Shown: piece after piece, positions 1 to 8,607 of the stretch
How positions within the stretch are numbered: position 1 is the stretch's first letter
How the letters are laid out: the number at the start of each line of letters is the position of its first letter
Assembly (NCBI GenBank): GCA_902778535.1
Contig: CACYYG010000019.1
Span: 1-64,000 of the forward strand
Source: an uncultured Prevotellaceae bacterium
GTDB taxonomy: Bacteria; Bacteroidota; Bacteroidia; Bacteroidales; Bacteroidaceae
Direction: 5' to 3'
Length of the DNA: 64,000 nt
Notes under the pieces: model-generated
Databases searched by the model: none
What the model saw: only the letters and a program-made list of their open reading frames with translations
Told to the model about the DNA's origin: nothing
Made by a program: the position numbers and the translations under genes

Positions 1-143
1 AACATGTTGATTATCAATGGTTATTTCCGTTTTTGCGACATGTGTGCAACATCCGGTGCTAACGCATTGATAGTCAGTTAAAGTCGTTTTCGAGGAGGTC
101 AAATGAGACGCATAAGTAAAGACATAACAAAACTCTATCAAAT

Positions 144-178
144 GGCGTGTAGCTCTGGTGAGTTGCACGCCTTTTTTT
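144..178 (+). terminator. Rho-independent terminator
   Basis: The stem ggcgtg/cacgcc is followed, across one mismatch, by a second five-pair helix (agctc with gagtt), a four-base loop, and then seven T residues. It would end a plus-strand transcript entering from outside the window. Confidence 0.65.
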
Positions 179-485
179 CAACATCGAAAAACACGAAAGG
201 AACTAATACTTGTTCGTGAATTTAGAGTTTTTTGATGTGATGTTTGGATGTGATGAAATCGTGAATGTCACTTTCAAAAATGTAAAGAAAATTTATTCCG
301 ATTTCTTTACAAATGAAATTCGTGAAATAGAAGCGGGAAGACAGTGTTTTGCGGTCTGTCGGTTTTCGGATGAGCATGAACGTGGCTCAAAAACTGCACA
401 CCTGTATGGGTTTTGTGCAGCTTTTCAGCCTCTAAAAGGGCCAATTTTTGCTCCAGAACGGCATGTTTTTTCTAAAAAAGATGGT

Positions 486-522
486 CCGCGTGAAAAAAAG
501 GCATTGACTTTTTTTCACGCGG
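486..522. repeat. Perfect 14-bp inverted repeat (hairpin)
   Basis: The arm ccgcgtgaaaaaaa at 486-499 is perfectly complementary to 509-522 with a nine-base loop. Runs of A and T inside the arms mean it could act as a terminator in either direction, although no gene ends next to it. Confidence 0.6.
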
Positions 523-784
523 ATATACCTTTTTGAAAACGAAGATGCTCCCGATAAACAAGATTGTGAACTAAGCAACTATCAATCAGCAAGATAGGCA
601 ACCCCTCTCATTTTCGCGTTTTTTTCAGCAAATTATCCTGTCGTGAATTCTGAGCCATTCTCAGCCTCGTTGAGACCTGTTTTTTCGTCACTTTTGTAAA
701 AACTTTTTACTCATACTGGATTATTCTTGAACGAGCCAAGCGACTAAGACGAGCATGGGACGGATTATAAAAACGCAACTCCCT

Positions 785-823
785 CAAAAAAGAGACGCAA
801 TGATTATATTGCGTCTCTTTTTG
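785..823 (-). terminator. Bidirectional terminator downstream of ndk
   Basis: The arms agagacgcaat (791-801) and attgcgtctct (808-818) form an 11-bp stem with a six-base loop. A-runs on the left and T-runs on the right give U-tracts on both strands. It lies about 60 bases past the ndk stop codon on the minus strand. Confidence 0.75.
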
Positions 824-879
824 CCATGTCAGCCCGGTTGACCTGATTATTCAGTATAAGGAAATAACGAGGACGGCTG

Positions 880-1344
880 TTACTTACATTCGCCTTCACC
901 ATAGACGTAGGTGAATGTTCCGCTCTGATAGTCGAAGACTTCCTCTGGACGGAAGAAGCGGCGCAGCTCGATAGCGGCATTCTCTACGGAGTCGGAGGCA
1001 TGTACGATGTTCTGCTGGTTGCTCATCGAGAGGTCGCCGCGAATCGTACCTGGAGCAGCATCGCGTCCGTTGGTGACACCGCACATCTGGCGCACTACCT
1101 TCACGGCATCCACGCCGCTCAGTGCCATAGCAACTACGGGTGAAGTCTGCATCGAGGCAGCCAGCGAGGGGAAGAAGGGCTTGTCGGCCAAGTGGGCATA
1201 GTGCTCACGCAGGATGTCGTCGCTCAGTTGCATCATCTTCATGCCTGAGACGCGCAGGCCGCGGCGCTCAAAGCGGCCGATTACTTCGCCCATCAGCTGA
1301 CGCTGTACGCAGCTGGGCTTTAATAATACGAGTGTTGTTTCCAT
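880..1344 (-). CDS. ndk: Nucleoside diphosphate kinase
   Basis: This is a 154-residue cytoplasmic enzyme that transfers the gamma phosphate of ATP to nucleoside diphosphates by a phospho-histidine intermediate. The active-site signature NIVHASDS is present, with the catalytic histidine at about residue 115, and the N-terminal ATP-site lysine lies in LLKPS near residue 9. Length and start are as expected for the family. A TAnnTTTG-type -7 element in minus orientation at 1386-1393 lies about 40 bases upstream, so the gene probably has its own promoter, and a terminator follows it. Its upstream neighbour, the GH20 gene, is on the same strand but functionally unrelated. Confidence 0.97.
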   Translation of the reverse strand: METTLVLLKPSCVQRQLMGEVIGRFERRGLRVSGMKMMQLSDDILREHYAHLADKPFFPSLAASMQTSPVVAMALSGVDAVKVVRQMCGVTNGRDAAPGTIRGDLSMSNQQNIVHASDSVENAAIELRRFFRPEEVFDYQSGTFTYVYGEGECK

Positions 1345-1445
1345 GATAAAGTGTTTTAGTTATAGAATTAGGTTCTTTCTGTTTGCAAAAATACGAATTT
1401 CTTTTAGAATGACATCGTCTGAAACAAAATAATTTTCAGAAATAA

Positions 1446-3092
1446 TCACTCCATCTTCGGGCAGTAGGGCACGTTCAGGCTGTCGTAGATTTTTTCCAGC
1501 TGTGGCAGGCGGAGCCTGAAGTTCTCGAAGTCCTTCTGTGCGGGCAGGCACCACTGCACCTCGCTCATGGCTGCCAAACGCGGCAGCAGCTGGTAGAAGA
1601 CATGCTGCGGATAGGCGATATGCTCTGTCCACAGACAGGCTTCCACGCCCAAGATACAGTCTTGCTCTTCCGCTGTCAGACTGTCGGGGATGACCGGCTC
1701 GAAGGAGTAGACCTTGCTGGCCGGTACGATATATCCGTCGGTGGTGCGCGGCTGCCGTGACTGGTCTTTCAGTTGCTGACGGCTGACGTAAGCATTGACA
1801 TTGGGAGCCATAATGACGCGATGATGCTGGCGTGCCGCCTCGATGCCGCCTTTCACGCCGCGCCACGACATGACAATGGAGCCGTCGGTGAGTCCTCCTT
1901 CCAGAATCTCGTCCCAGCCGATGATGTCGCGTCCCCGCTGGTTGACGTAGAGCTCCACCTCATGGTTGATGTAGGTCTGCAGCTGGCTCTCGGCCGAGCG
2001 CTTGCCGTTGTCGGCCAGCCCCAACTCCTTGATTTTCGCCTGACACTTCGCACACTGGCGCCAGCGGTCTCTTGGGCACTCGTCGCCGCCTATGTGGATG
2101 AACTTTGAGGGGAACACGTCGCACACCTCACCCAGTACAGTTTTCAGGAACGTCAGCGTCTCGGGATTGCCGGCACAGAGCACGTCGGGACTGATGCCCC
2201 AGGTTGTCAAGACAGGGTAGGGTCCCCCCGTGCAGCCAAGGTTGGGGAACACATGCAGAGCGCTCTGCATGTGTCCTGGCAAGTCTATCTCCGGCACAAT
2301 GTTGATGTATCGCTCAGCGGCATAGCGTACCAGGTCGCGGCACTCCTCCTGTGTGTAAAAACCGCCGTGGGGCACACCGTCGTAAATACCGGTGTTGTTG
2401 CCGATGACAGTCTGTTCGCGCACGCTGCCCTCCTGAGCCAGCCGAGGCAGCGCCTTTACCTCGAAACGCCAGCCCTGGTCGTCGGTCAGATGCCAGTGAA
2501 ACTGATTGCAGCCGTGCAAAGCCATCACATCGAGCAACTGCTTGATGAGGTCTATGGAAAAGAAGTGGCGGGAGCAGTCGAGCAGCAAGCCACGATAGGC
2601 AAATCGCGGCTGGTCGTCAATCTGCACAAAAGGCAGGCTTACACCGCTGTCGACGCCTTGCCGTCCGGCAGCCGCCATGCTCTTGCGCAGCGTCTGGGCT
2701 GCACGGAAGATGCCCGCCGGGCTATGGGCAGTGAGCGTGATGCCCTTTTTCCCTACTTCTAAGCTGTATGCCTCTTCGGGCATTTCGTCTTTTGTCAGCA
2801 CCATCCTGACGGCAGCTTTCTTGGCGTCGGGGGTCAGCGACAGGCTGATGCCTGTGAGCTCCTCCACCCATTCTGACAGGAAAAGGGCATTGCGCTGCAT
2901 GTCGGCATTGCTTTCGTCGAAGGCGATGCCCATGCCCTGCTGTAGCACAAACGAGTGGAGCGTGTCCTGCTGTACGCTACATGGCAATGGCACCACATCA
3001 TAATTGACACGCTGTGCCTGTGCGGCGGCCACAATTACAAAACACCATGCCAAAGTGCATAGTCTCAATCTTTTAATTATCATCGTGCTCAT
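1446..3092 (-). CDS. Beta-N-acetylhexosaminidase, GH20
   Basis: A 548-residue secreted glycoside hydrolase that would remove terminal N-acetylglucosamine or N-acetylgalactosamine residues from glycans. An N-terminal signal peptide (hydrophobic LCTLAWCFVIVAAAQA) is followed by a GH20b-like alpha/beta domain (about residues 30-160) and the GH20 catalytic barrel. The catalytic Asp-Glu pair lies in HIGGDECP (about D337, E338), and the substrate-binding motif HWHLTDDQGW is intact. No lipobox is seen, so a periplasmic or exported location is likely. Substrate (host glycans, chitin oligomers or peptidoglycan) cannot be fixed from sequence. There are no Sus genes beside it. Confidence 0.93.
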   Translation of the reverse strand: MSTMIIKRLRLCTLAWCFVIVAAAQAQRVNYDVVPLPCSVQQDTLHSFVLQQGMGIAFDESNADMQRNALFLSEWVEELTGISLSLTPDAKKAAVRMVLTKDEMPEEAYSLEVGKKGITLTAHSPAGIFRAAQTLRKSMAAAGRQGVDSGVSLPFVQIDDQPRFAYRGLLLDCSRHFFSIDLIKQLLDVMALHGCNQFHWHLTDDQGWRFEVKALPRLAQEGSVREQTVIGNNTGIYDGVPHGGFYTQEECRDLVRYAAERYINIVPEIDLPGHMQSALHVFPNLGCTGGPYPVLTTWGISPDVLCAGNPETLTFLKTVLGEVCDVFPSKFIHIGGDECPRDRWRQCAKCQAKIKELGLADNGKRSAESQLQTYINHEVELYVNQRGRDIIGWDEILEGGLTDGSIVMSWRGVKGGIEAARQHHRVIMAPNVNAYVSRQQLKDQSRQPRTTDGYIVPASKVYSFEPVIPDSLTAEEQDCILGVEACLWTEHIAYPQHVFYQLLPRLAAMSEVQWCLPAQKDFENFRLRLPQLEKIYDSLNVPYCPKME

Positions 3093-3220
3093 CGGATGGT
3101 TGATGCTAGGTGGTTAGTATTTCAACAAGTCGTCTTCCTGTTCCTTCTTAGACGATGCCAATGACGGAGCCCGTTATTCCAATAACGCAACACTAAGATA
3201 TTTATTATGTACAAAATTTG

Positions 3221-3251
3221 TTGGTTAATAGAAAAAAAGTAATTATCTTTG
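3221..3251 (+). promoter_or_regulatory. Bacteroidota-type promoter for the sugar isomerase
   Basis: A TTGG -33 element (3221-3224) and a TAtcTTTG -7 element (3244-3251) are separated by 19 bases, matching the sigma-ABfr consensus. Translation starts 43 bases further on. Confidence 0.75.
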
Positions 3252-3293
3252 CAGCACGAAAACCTGTTTATTTTACTTATTAACTAAAAAATC

Positions 3294-4793
3294 ATGAAAA
3301 ACGTACCAGAAATGAAAATTGGTATCGTGGCCGTGAGCCGCGACTGTTTCCCTGAGTCATTGGCAGTAAACCGCCGCAAGGCCGTGATAGCCAAGTATGT
3401 TGAGAAGTACGGAGCTGCCGGCATCTACGAGTGTCCCATCTGCATCGTGGAGAGCGAGATTCATGCCCAGCAGGCACTGGAAGACGTGAAGAAGGCCGGA
3501 TGCAACGCCCTCGTTGTCTATCTGGGCAACTTCGGCCCCGAAATCTCTGAGACCATGATTGCCGACTGGTTCCAGGGTCCGACGATGTTCTGCGCTGCCG
3601 CTGAGGAGACTCAGAACGACCTGATTGACGGTCGTGGCGATGCTTACTGCGGCATGCTGAACGCCAGCCATGCGCTCTCGCTGCGCAAGACCCGCGCCTA
3701 CATTCCCGAGAATCCCGTTGGCGACGCTGCCCACTGCGCTGACCTCATCCACGAGTTCCAGCCCATCGCACGCGCCATCGTCGGTCTGCAGAACCTGAAG
3801 ATCATCAGCTTCGGTCCGCGTCCCAATAACTTCCTGGCCTGCAATGCGCCCATCCGTGCCCTCTACGACCTCGGTGTGGAGATTGAGGAGAACTCTGAGC
3901 TCGACCTGCTCGAGGCCTTCCAGAAGCATCAGGGCGACCCGCGCATCGACGACGTGGTGAAGGATATGGCTGCCGAGCTGGGTGCCGGCAACAAGATTCC
4001 CAGCGTGCTGCCGAAGCTCGCCCAGTATGAGCTGACGCTGCTCGACTGGATTGAGGCTCACAAGGGCTCGCGCAAGTATGTTGCTATGGCCAACAAGTGC
4101 TGGCCTGCCTTCCAGACCATGTTCGGCTTCGTGCCCTGCTATGTCAACAGCCGCCTGACGGGCCGTGGCATCCCCGTGGCCTGCGAGGTTGACATCTACG
4201 GTGCTCTGTCAGAGTTCATCGGCACCTGCATCACCAACGACGCCGTGACGCTGCTCGACATCAACAACTCTGTGCCTACCGACATGTTCGAGGAGAGCAT
4301 CAAGGGAAAGAAGTTCCTCTGCGACGAGTACACCGACAAGGAAATCTTCATGGGCTTCCACTGCGGCAATACCGCTTCGTCGAAGGTTTGCAGCTGCCAG
4401 ATGTGCTTCCAGCGCATCATGGCCCGTGCCCTGCCCGTCGAGGTGACCAACGGCACGCTGGAGGGCGACCTGAAGCCCGGCAAGGCCACCGTCTATCGCC
4501 TGCAGTCGACTGCCGACACCAAGCTTCGCGCCTACATCGCCCAGGGCGAGATTCTGCCCGTGGCTACCCGTTCATTCGGCAGCATCGGCATCTTCGGCAT
4601 CAAGAACATGAGCCGCTTCTATCGTCATGTGCTCATCGAGAAGCACTATCCGCACCACGCTGCCGTGATGTTCGACCACGCCGGCAAGTATCTCTGGGAA
4701 GTGCTGAAGTACATGGGCATTCCCGTTGAGGAGATTGACTACAACTTCCCGAGGGGCAACTTCTATCCTACTGAGAATCCTTTCGAGAATTAA
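3294..4793 (+). CDS. L-fucose/L-arabinose isomerase family protein
   Basis: This 499-residue cytoplasmic protein belongs to the fucose/arabinose isomerase fold, enzymes that interconvert aldoses and ketoses with a divalent metal. Candidate metal ligands align with the family: Glu at about 298 (ACEVDIYGA), Asp at about 322 (LDINNSV) and His at about 356 (GFHCGNT). A cysteine-rich segment (KVCSCQMCF) follows. It is shorter than classical FucI (about 590 residues), and no fucose kinase or aldolase neighbours it, so the sugar is undetermined. A good promoter precedes it and a strong terminator follows, so it is a single-gene transcript. Confidence 0.85.
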   Translation: MKNVPEMKIGIVAVSRDCFPESLAVNRRKAVIAKYVEKYGAAGIYECPICIVESEIHAQQALEDVKKAGCNALVVYLGNFGPEISETMIADWFQGPTMFCAAAEETQNDLIDGRGDAYCGMLNASHALSLRKTRAYIPENPVGDAAHCADLIHEFQPIARAIVGLQNLKIISFGPRPNNFLACNAPIRALYDLGVEIEENSELDLLEAFQKHQGDPRIDDVVKDMAAELGAGNKIPSVLPKLAQYELTLLDWIEAHKGSRKYVAMANKCWPAFQTMFGFVPCYVNSRLTGRGIPVACEVDIYGALSEFIGTCITNDAVTLLDINNSVPTDMFEESIKGKKFLCDEYTDKEIFMGFHCGNTASSKVCSCQMCFQRIMARALPVEVTNGTLEGDLKPGKATVYRLQSTADTKLRAYIAQGEILPVATRSFGSIGIFGIKNMSRFYRHVLIEKHYPHHAAVMFDHAGKYLWEVLKYMGIPVEEIDYNFPRGNFYPTENPFEN

Positions 4794-4812
4794 GCTGAAG
4801 CGAAACAAAATG

Positions 4813-4856
4813 AAAAAGCTTGCCTGGGGCGTACTCCTCGGGCAAGCTTTTTTTTG
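4813..4856 (+). terminator. Strong bidirectional terminator
   Basis: The perfect arms aaaaagcttgcc (4813-4824) and ggcaagcttttt (4841-4852) are followed by T residues. It ends the isomerase transcript and, read on the other strand, sits just after the stop codon of the minus-strand gene at 4899. Confidence 0.85.
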
Positions 4857-4898
4857 CGTTCGCAAAAATCAATTTGTAGAATCGTTTTGTTCGAATCT

Positions 4899-5453
4899 TT
4901 AGTCGACGATTTCGATGATGGAGCCGGGTCTTGGCTCCTCTATCGTATCCTCGTCATGTTCTCTGGAGTCGCTGATTTCAATGAAGCAGAGTTTGTTGCG
5001 GTCGTAATCCCAGTGGGGCTTTCTGAACCAGTAATTCATCAGGTCGACATATCTCTGTACCTTTTCCTCCCAGCGGTCACGCGGAAAGCCATATCTCAAA
5101 TTGCGAAGATAACACTCAAACCCCGCAAGCCTCGGGTCCTCTATGGCGTTATAGTCATAATGGCGGTGCTCAACGTATTTCCAATGACCGTTTTCGGCAT
5201 GATCTCTGTACCAGCGCCAGGTCTTTGAATGGTCGGCCTTTCCCACAAACTGGCATATCTGATCCAGCTGCCACCAGCGCAAATCCTCTTCGTCCTTTGC
5301 CTGGTAGGCGACTGTATCGGGGCCGCCGCGTTCTCCCTCATGCATTACATTCAGTCCGTCGAGATATTCGCCTGAGAAAATGTCAATCGGTTCATTCTCT
5401 ACTTCTTTAGGCAAATGTGCCCTTATCCATTTTTCATCGAGTTTCATTTTCAT
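4899..5453 (-). CDS. Hypothetical protein, Trp/Tyr-rich
   Basis: A 184-residue soluble protein with no signal peptide or membrane segment, unusually rich in Trp, Tyr, Asp and His (for example LRWWQLDQICQF, TWRWYRDHAENGHW and LMNYWFRKPHWDYDRNK). I do not recognise the family. The acidic, aromatic composition resembles some contact-toxin immunity proteins, but no toxin gene is near. Its ATG lies inside the 3' end of the RND permease gene (20-base overlap), so it is probably translationally coupled to the efflux operon as its third gene. In an RND operon this slot often holds the outer-membrane channel, which is absent here. Confidence 0.75.
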   Translation of the reverse strand: MKMKLDEKWIRAHLPKEVENEPIDIFSGEYLDGLNVMHEGERGGPDTVAYQAKDEEDLRWWQLDQICQFVGKADHSKTWRWYRDHAENGHWKYVEHRHYDYNAIEDPRLAGFECYLRNLRYGFPRDRWEEKVQRYVDLMNYWFRKPHWDYDRNKLCFIEISDSREHDEDTIEEPRPGSIIEIVD

Positions 5454-8400
5454 GAATGATGCTGTTTTTATTTGGTTTGTTACCTGAAATGTGCTGCTTG
5501 AGCCGCTCTTCTATTGTCTGGAAAATGACGAAGAGGACGGGCACGATGAAGAGCAGGGCGATGGTGCCGATGACCATGCCGCCGATGGTGCCTACGCCGA
5601 GCGAATGGTTGCCGTTGGCACCGACGCCTGTGGCGAGGGCGAGCGGCAGCAGACCGAAGACCATCGTCATGGAGGTCATGAGGATGGGGCGCAGTCGGAC
5701 GGCGGCGGCATCGAGAGCAGCCTCGATAATTCCCAGTCCCTGACGGCGGCGCGTGGTGGCATACTCGGTCAGCAGGATTGCGGTTTTCGAGAGCAGTCCG
5801 ATGAGCATGATGAGTCCCGTCTGCATGTAGATGTTGTTCTCCAGTCCCCACAGACGGGCGAAGAGGAACGAGCCGGCCAGTCCGAAGGGCACGCTGAGAA
5901 TGACGGCGAGCGGGATGAGCAGACTCTCGTAGAGACCGCAGAGAATCAGATAGATAAAGATGATGCAGATGATGAATACCAGTGCTGTGGTGTTCTGCGC
6001 CGATGCTTCCTCGCGTGTCATGCCTCCGAACTCATAGCCGTAGCCCTCGGGCAGCACCTCGGCAGCCACTTCGCGAATGGCGTCGATGGCCTGTCCGCTG
6101 CTATAGCCCTCGGCAGCTGTGCCGCCGACCATGATGCTGGGAAAGAGATTGAAGCGTGAGAGCGTTTCGGAGCCGTAGACGCGTGTCAGGGTAAGATATT
6201 GTCCGATGGGCGACATCTCGCCGCTGCTGGTCTTGACGAAAATGTTGTTGAGCGACTCGGTGTCGAGACGATATTCAGGCGATGCCTGCACCATGACACG
6301 ATAGAGCTTGGTGAAGCGCACAAAGTTGCTGGCGTAGGTGCCGCCGACGTAGCCGCTGAGAGCCGACAGAACGTCATTGGGCGACACTCCGCGGCGCTTG
6401 CACAGGGCAGCATCGACCTCTACGCGATACTGCGGATACTTGAGCGAGAAATTGGTGTAGGCGCGGCTTATTTCGGGGCGCTCGTTGAGTGCTGCGATGA
6501 GGCGGTTGGTATAGCCGAGCAGCTCGCTGATGGTGCCGCCGTGCTTGTCCTGAACGTGCAGCTCGAAGCCGTTGATGCGGCCGAAGCCCGGCAGCATGTT
6601 CTGCGTGTTCACCTGAATCTTCGCATTGGCAATATCGGCGGTGCGGCGGTAGATTTCTTCAACGATGCTCTGCACATCGTCGCCCTTGCCTGTACGCTCG
6701 TCCCATTTCTTCAGCTTCAGCGTGAAGTTGCCGTTCGACGACGACTGTTCGAAGTTGTTCGAGTTGCCGGCTATGAGCGAGTAGATGCGCAGCTGCGGCA
6801 AGTCTTTGATGCGTGCTTCCACCTCTTTCAATATATGGTATGTCTGCTGCAGACTGCTGCCCGGCGATGCCTGAACATTGATAAAGACGGTGCCCATGTC
6901 CTCGTTGGGCACAAGGCCGGTGCGCGTGGTGCGCATCATCCAGCCGAGGACGACGATGGCAGCGACAACGAGGACTGTGGCAAACAGCTTGCGGCGGGTG
7001 AAGCCAGCAACGGCGTGCCTGTATTTGGCAGACAGCGACGTGAAGACTCGGTTGAAGCCGGCGTGGAAACGTGTAGGCTTCTGATTGCGCATGATGATGG
7101 CACTCAGGGCAGGTGAGAGCGTCAGCGCGTTGAACAGCGAGATGGCTACTGCAATGGCCATCGTCAGGCCGAACTGCGTGTAGAACGTTCCCGTGACGCC
7201 GCCAATGAAGCATACTGGCACGAAGACGGCCATGAAGACAAGGGTGGTGGTGATGAGGGCCGAGGTAATGTTGTGCATGGCCTCATCCACCTTCTTTTTA
7301 GGGGGGAGAGGTGAGGGTTGAGAGGTGGGAGAAGTGTCATTCTCATCACTTTCCATCCTTGCCTGAACAGCCTCCACCACAACGATGGCATCGTCAACCA
7401 CCGTACCGATGACCAGCACGAGGGCGAAGAGCGTCAGCATGTTGAGCGAGAAACCGATGGCATAGATGACGGCCAGGGTGGCTATCAGCGACACGACGAT
7501 GGCAATGGCGGGAATGATGGTGGTTCGCCAGCTGCCTAAGAAGAGCCACACCACGAAGATGACCAGCAGCAGGGCTTCGAGCAGCGTCTCCACAACGCTG
7601 GTGATGGAGGCATCGAGGAAGTCTTTCTTCGACTCCAAATCCTCGATGACGATGCCCGGCGGCAGTGACTTGCGTATTTCCTCCACCTCCTGGTCAATCT
7701 GCTTGATAATTTCGTTGGCATTCGAGCCGGCCACCTGGTTGATGCTGATGTTGATGCCCGGGCTGCCGTTGGTCTCGCCGATGATGTTGTAATTCTGCGA
7801 ACCAAGTTCCACTCGGGCAATGTCGCCGATGCGCAGCACGTCGCCGTCGGGCAGCGAGCGAATCACCATCTGCTCATACTCCTTTTCCTCTTCGTAGCGG
7901 CCACGGTATTTCAGCACATACTGGAACGTGTTCTGGCTTTCGGCGCCCAGCGTGCCAGTGGCCACCTCGACGTTCTGCTCGTTCAGCACATTCGTGATGT
8001 CGGAGGGCGTCAGGCCGTATTGAGCCATCTTCAGCGGGTCGAGCCAGATGCGCATGGAATAGTCGGCACCCATCACGTTCACCTCGCCTACACCGGGAAT
8101 GCGGCTCAGACGCGGCTCGATGTTAATCTTCGTGTAGTTGGCCAAGAATGAGCGGTCGAAGGTCGAGTCGGGGCTGTAGACGGCAATCTGCTTGATGTTC
8201 GACGTCTGGCGCTTGCGCACAGTCAGTCCGCTCTTCACCACATCGCTGGGCAGTCGGCCCTGCACGGTGGCGGCACGGTTTTGCACATTCACCATCGCCA
8301 TGTTGGGGTCGGTGCCCTGACGGAAGAAGATGCCGATGCTGGCGGTGCCGTTGTTCGAGGCACTTGATGTCATGTACATCATGCCCTCTACGCCGTTGAT

Positions 8401-8607
8401 GGCTTCCTCGAGCGGCACGACGACGCTCTTCTGCACGGTCTCGGCGTTGGCGCCGGTATAGCTGGCCATGATGCGCACGGTGGGCGGAGCAATCTCAGGG
8501 AATTGTTCGAGGGCGAGCCGGCTCAGTCCGATGATGCCAACCAGCACCATCAGCACCGATATGACGCCCGATAATATGGGGCGGTCTATGAATGTTCGTA
8601 CGTTCAT
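5434..8607 (-). CDS. RND (HAE1/AcrB-type) efflux permease
   Basis: This 1057-residue inner-membrane proton antiporter is the pump subunit of a tripartite efflux system. It has the standard plan: TM1, a periplasmic porter domain, TM2-6, a second porter domain and TM7-12. The proton-relay Asp pair lies in TM4 (VVDDAIVVVE, D405/D406). The gene overlaps the upstream adaptor by four bases (ATGA). Oddity: residues about 422-438, in the cytoplasmic loop after TM4, contain an extra Ser/Pro/Lys stretch (TSQPSPLPPKKK) encoded by a C-rich repeat-like sequence not expected in this family. Substrates are unknown; drugs or bile-type amphiphiles are typical. Confidence 0.95.
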   Translation of the reverse strand: MNVRTFIDRPILSGVISVLMVLVGIIGLSRLALEQFPEIAPPTVRIMASYTGANAETVQKSVVVPLEEAINGVEGMMYMTSSASNNGTASIGIFFRQGTDPNMAMVNVQNRAATVQGRLPSDVVKSGLTVRKRQTSNIKQIAVYSPDSTFDRSFLANYTKINIEPRLSRIPGVGEVNVMGADYSMRIWLDPLKMAQYGLTPSDITNVLNEQNVEVATGTLGAESQNTFQYVLKYRGRYEEEKEYEQMVIRSLPDGDVLRIGDIARVELGSQNYNIIGETNGSPGINISINQVAGSNANEIIKQIDQEVEEIRKSLPPGIVIEDLESKKDFLDASITSVVETLLEALLLVIFVVWLFLGSWRTTIIPAIAIVVSLIATLAVIYAIGFSLNMLTLFALVLVIGTVVDDAIVVVEAVQARMESDENDTSPTSQPSPLPPKKKVDEAMHNITSALITTTLVFMAVFVPVCFIGGVTGTFYTQFGLTMAIAVAISLFNALTLSPALSAIIMRNQKPTRFHAGFNRVFTSLSAKYRHAVAGFTRRKLFATVLVVAAIVVLGWMMRTTRTGLVPNEDMGTVFINVQASPGSSLQQTYHILKEVEARIKDLPQLRIYSLIAGNSNNFEQSSSNGNFTLKLKKWDERTGKGDDVQSIVEEIYRRTADIANAKIQVNTQNMLPGFGRINGFELHVQDKHGGTISELLGYTNRLIAALNERPEISRAYTNFSLKYPQYRVEVDAALCKRRGVSPNDVLSALSGYVGGTYASNFVRFTKLYRVMVQASPEYRLDTESLNNIFVKTSSGEMSPIGQYLTLTRVYGSETLSRFNLFPSIMVGGTAAEGYSSGQAIDAIREVAAEVLPEGYGYEFGGMTREEASAQNTTALVFIICIIFIYLILCGLYESLLIPLAVILSVPFGLAGSFLFARLWGLENNIYMQTGLIMLIGLLSKTAILLTEYATTRRRQGLGIIEAALDAAAVRLRPILMTSMTMVFGLLPLALATGVGANGNHSLGVGTIGGMVIGTIALLFIVPVLFVIFQTIEERLKQHISGNKPNKNSIIHENETR

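Larger units (their letters stand above)
1..880. other. Gene-poor AT-rich left end
   Basis: No gene in this stretch can be supported. The composition is markedly more AT-rich than the coding regions that follow. Frame 1 stays open from base 1 to a TAA at 79-81, so the tail of an upstream gene could end here, but the 26 encoded residues are not recognisable. A 108-codon open frame at 210-536 has low-complexity content and contains a perfect hairpin, so it is not called. The region holds a terminator at 144-178, a 14-bp perfect inverted repeat at 486-522, and the ndk terminator at 785-823. Confidence 0.6.

Noticed and set aside
103-219. 38-codon frame with an aggagg sequence four bases before its ATG
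   Set aside because: Strong Shine-Dalgarno sites are rare in this group, and the frame runs through a terminator; no protein similarity.
210-536. 108-codon plus-strand open frame
   Set aside because: No recognisable family, no promoter or ribosome signal, AT-rich composition and a perfect hairpin inside it.
6199-7116. 305-codon plus-strand frame
   Set aside because: Antisense to the RND permease; composition is that of a codon-bias shadow.
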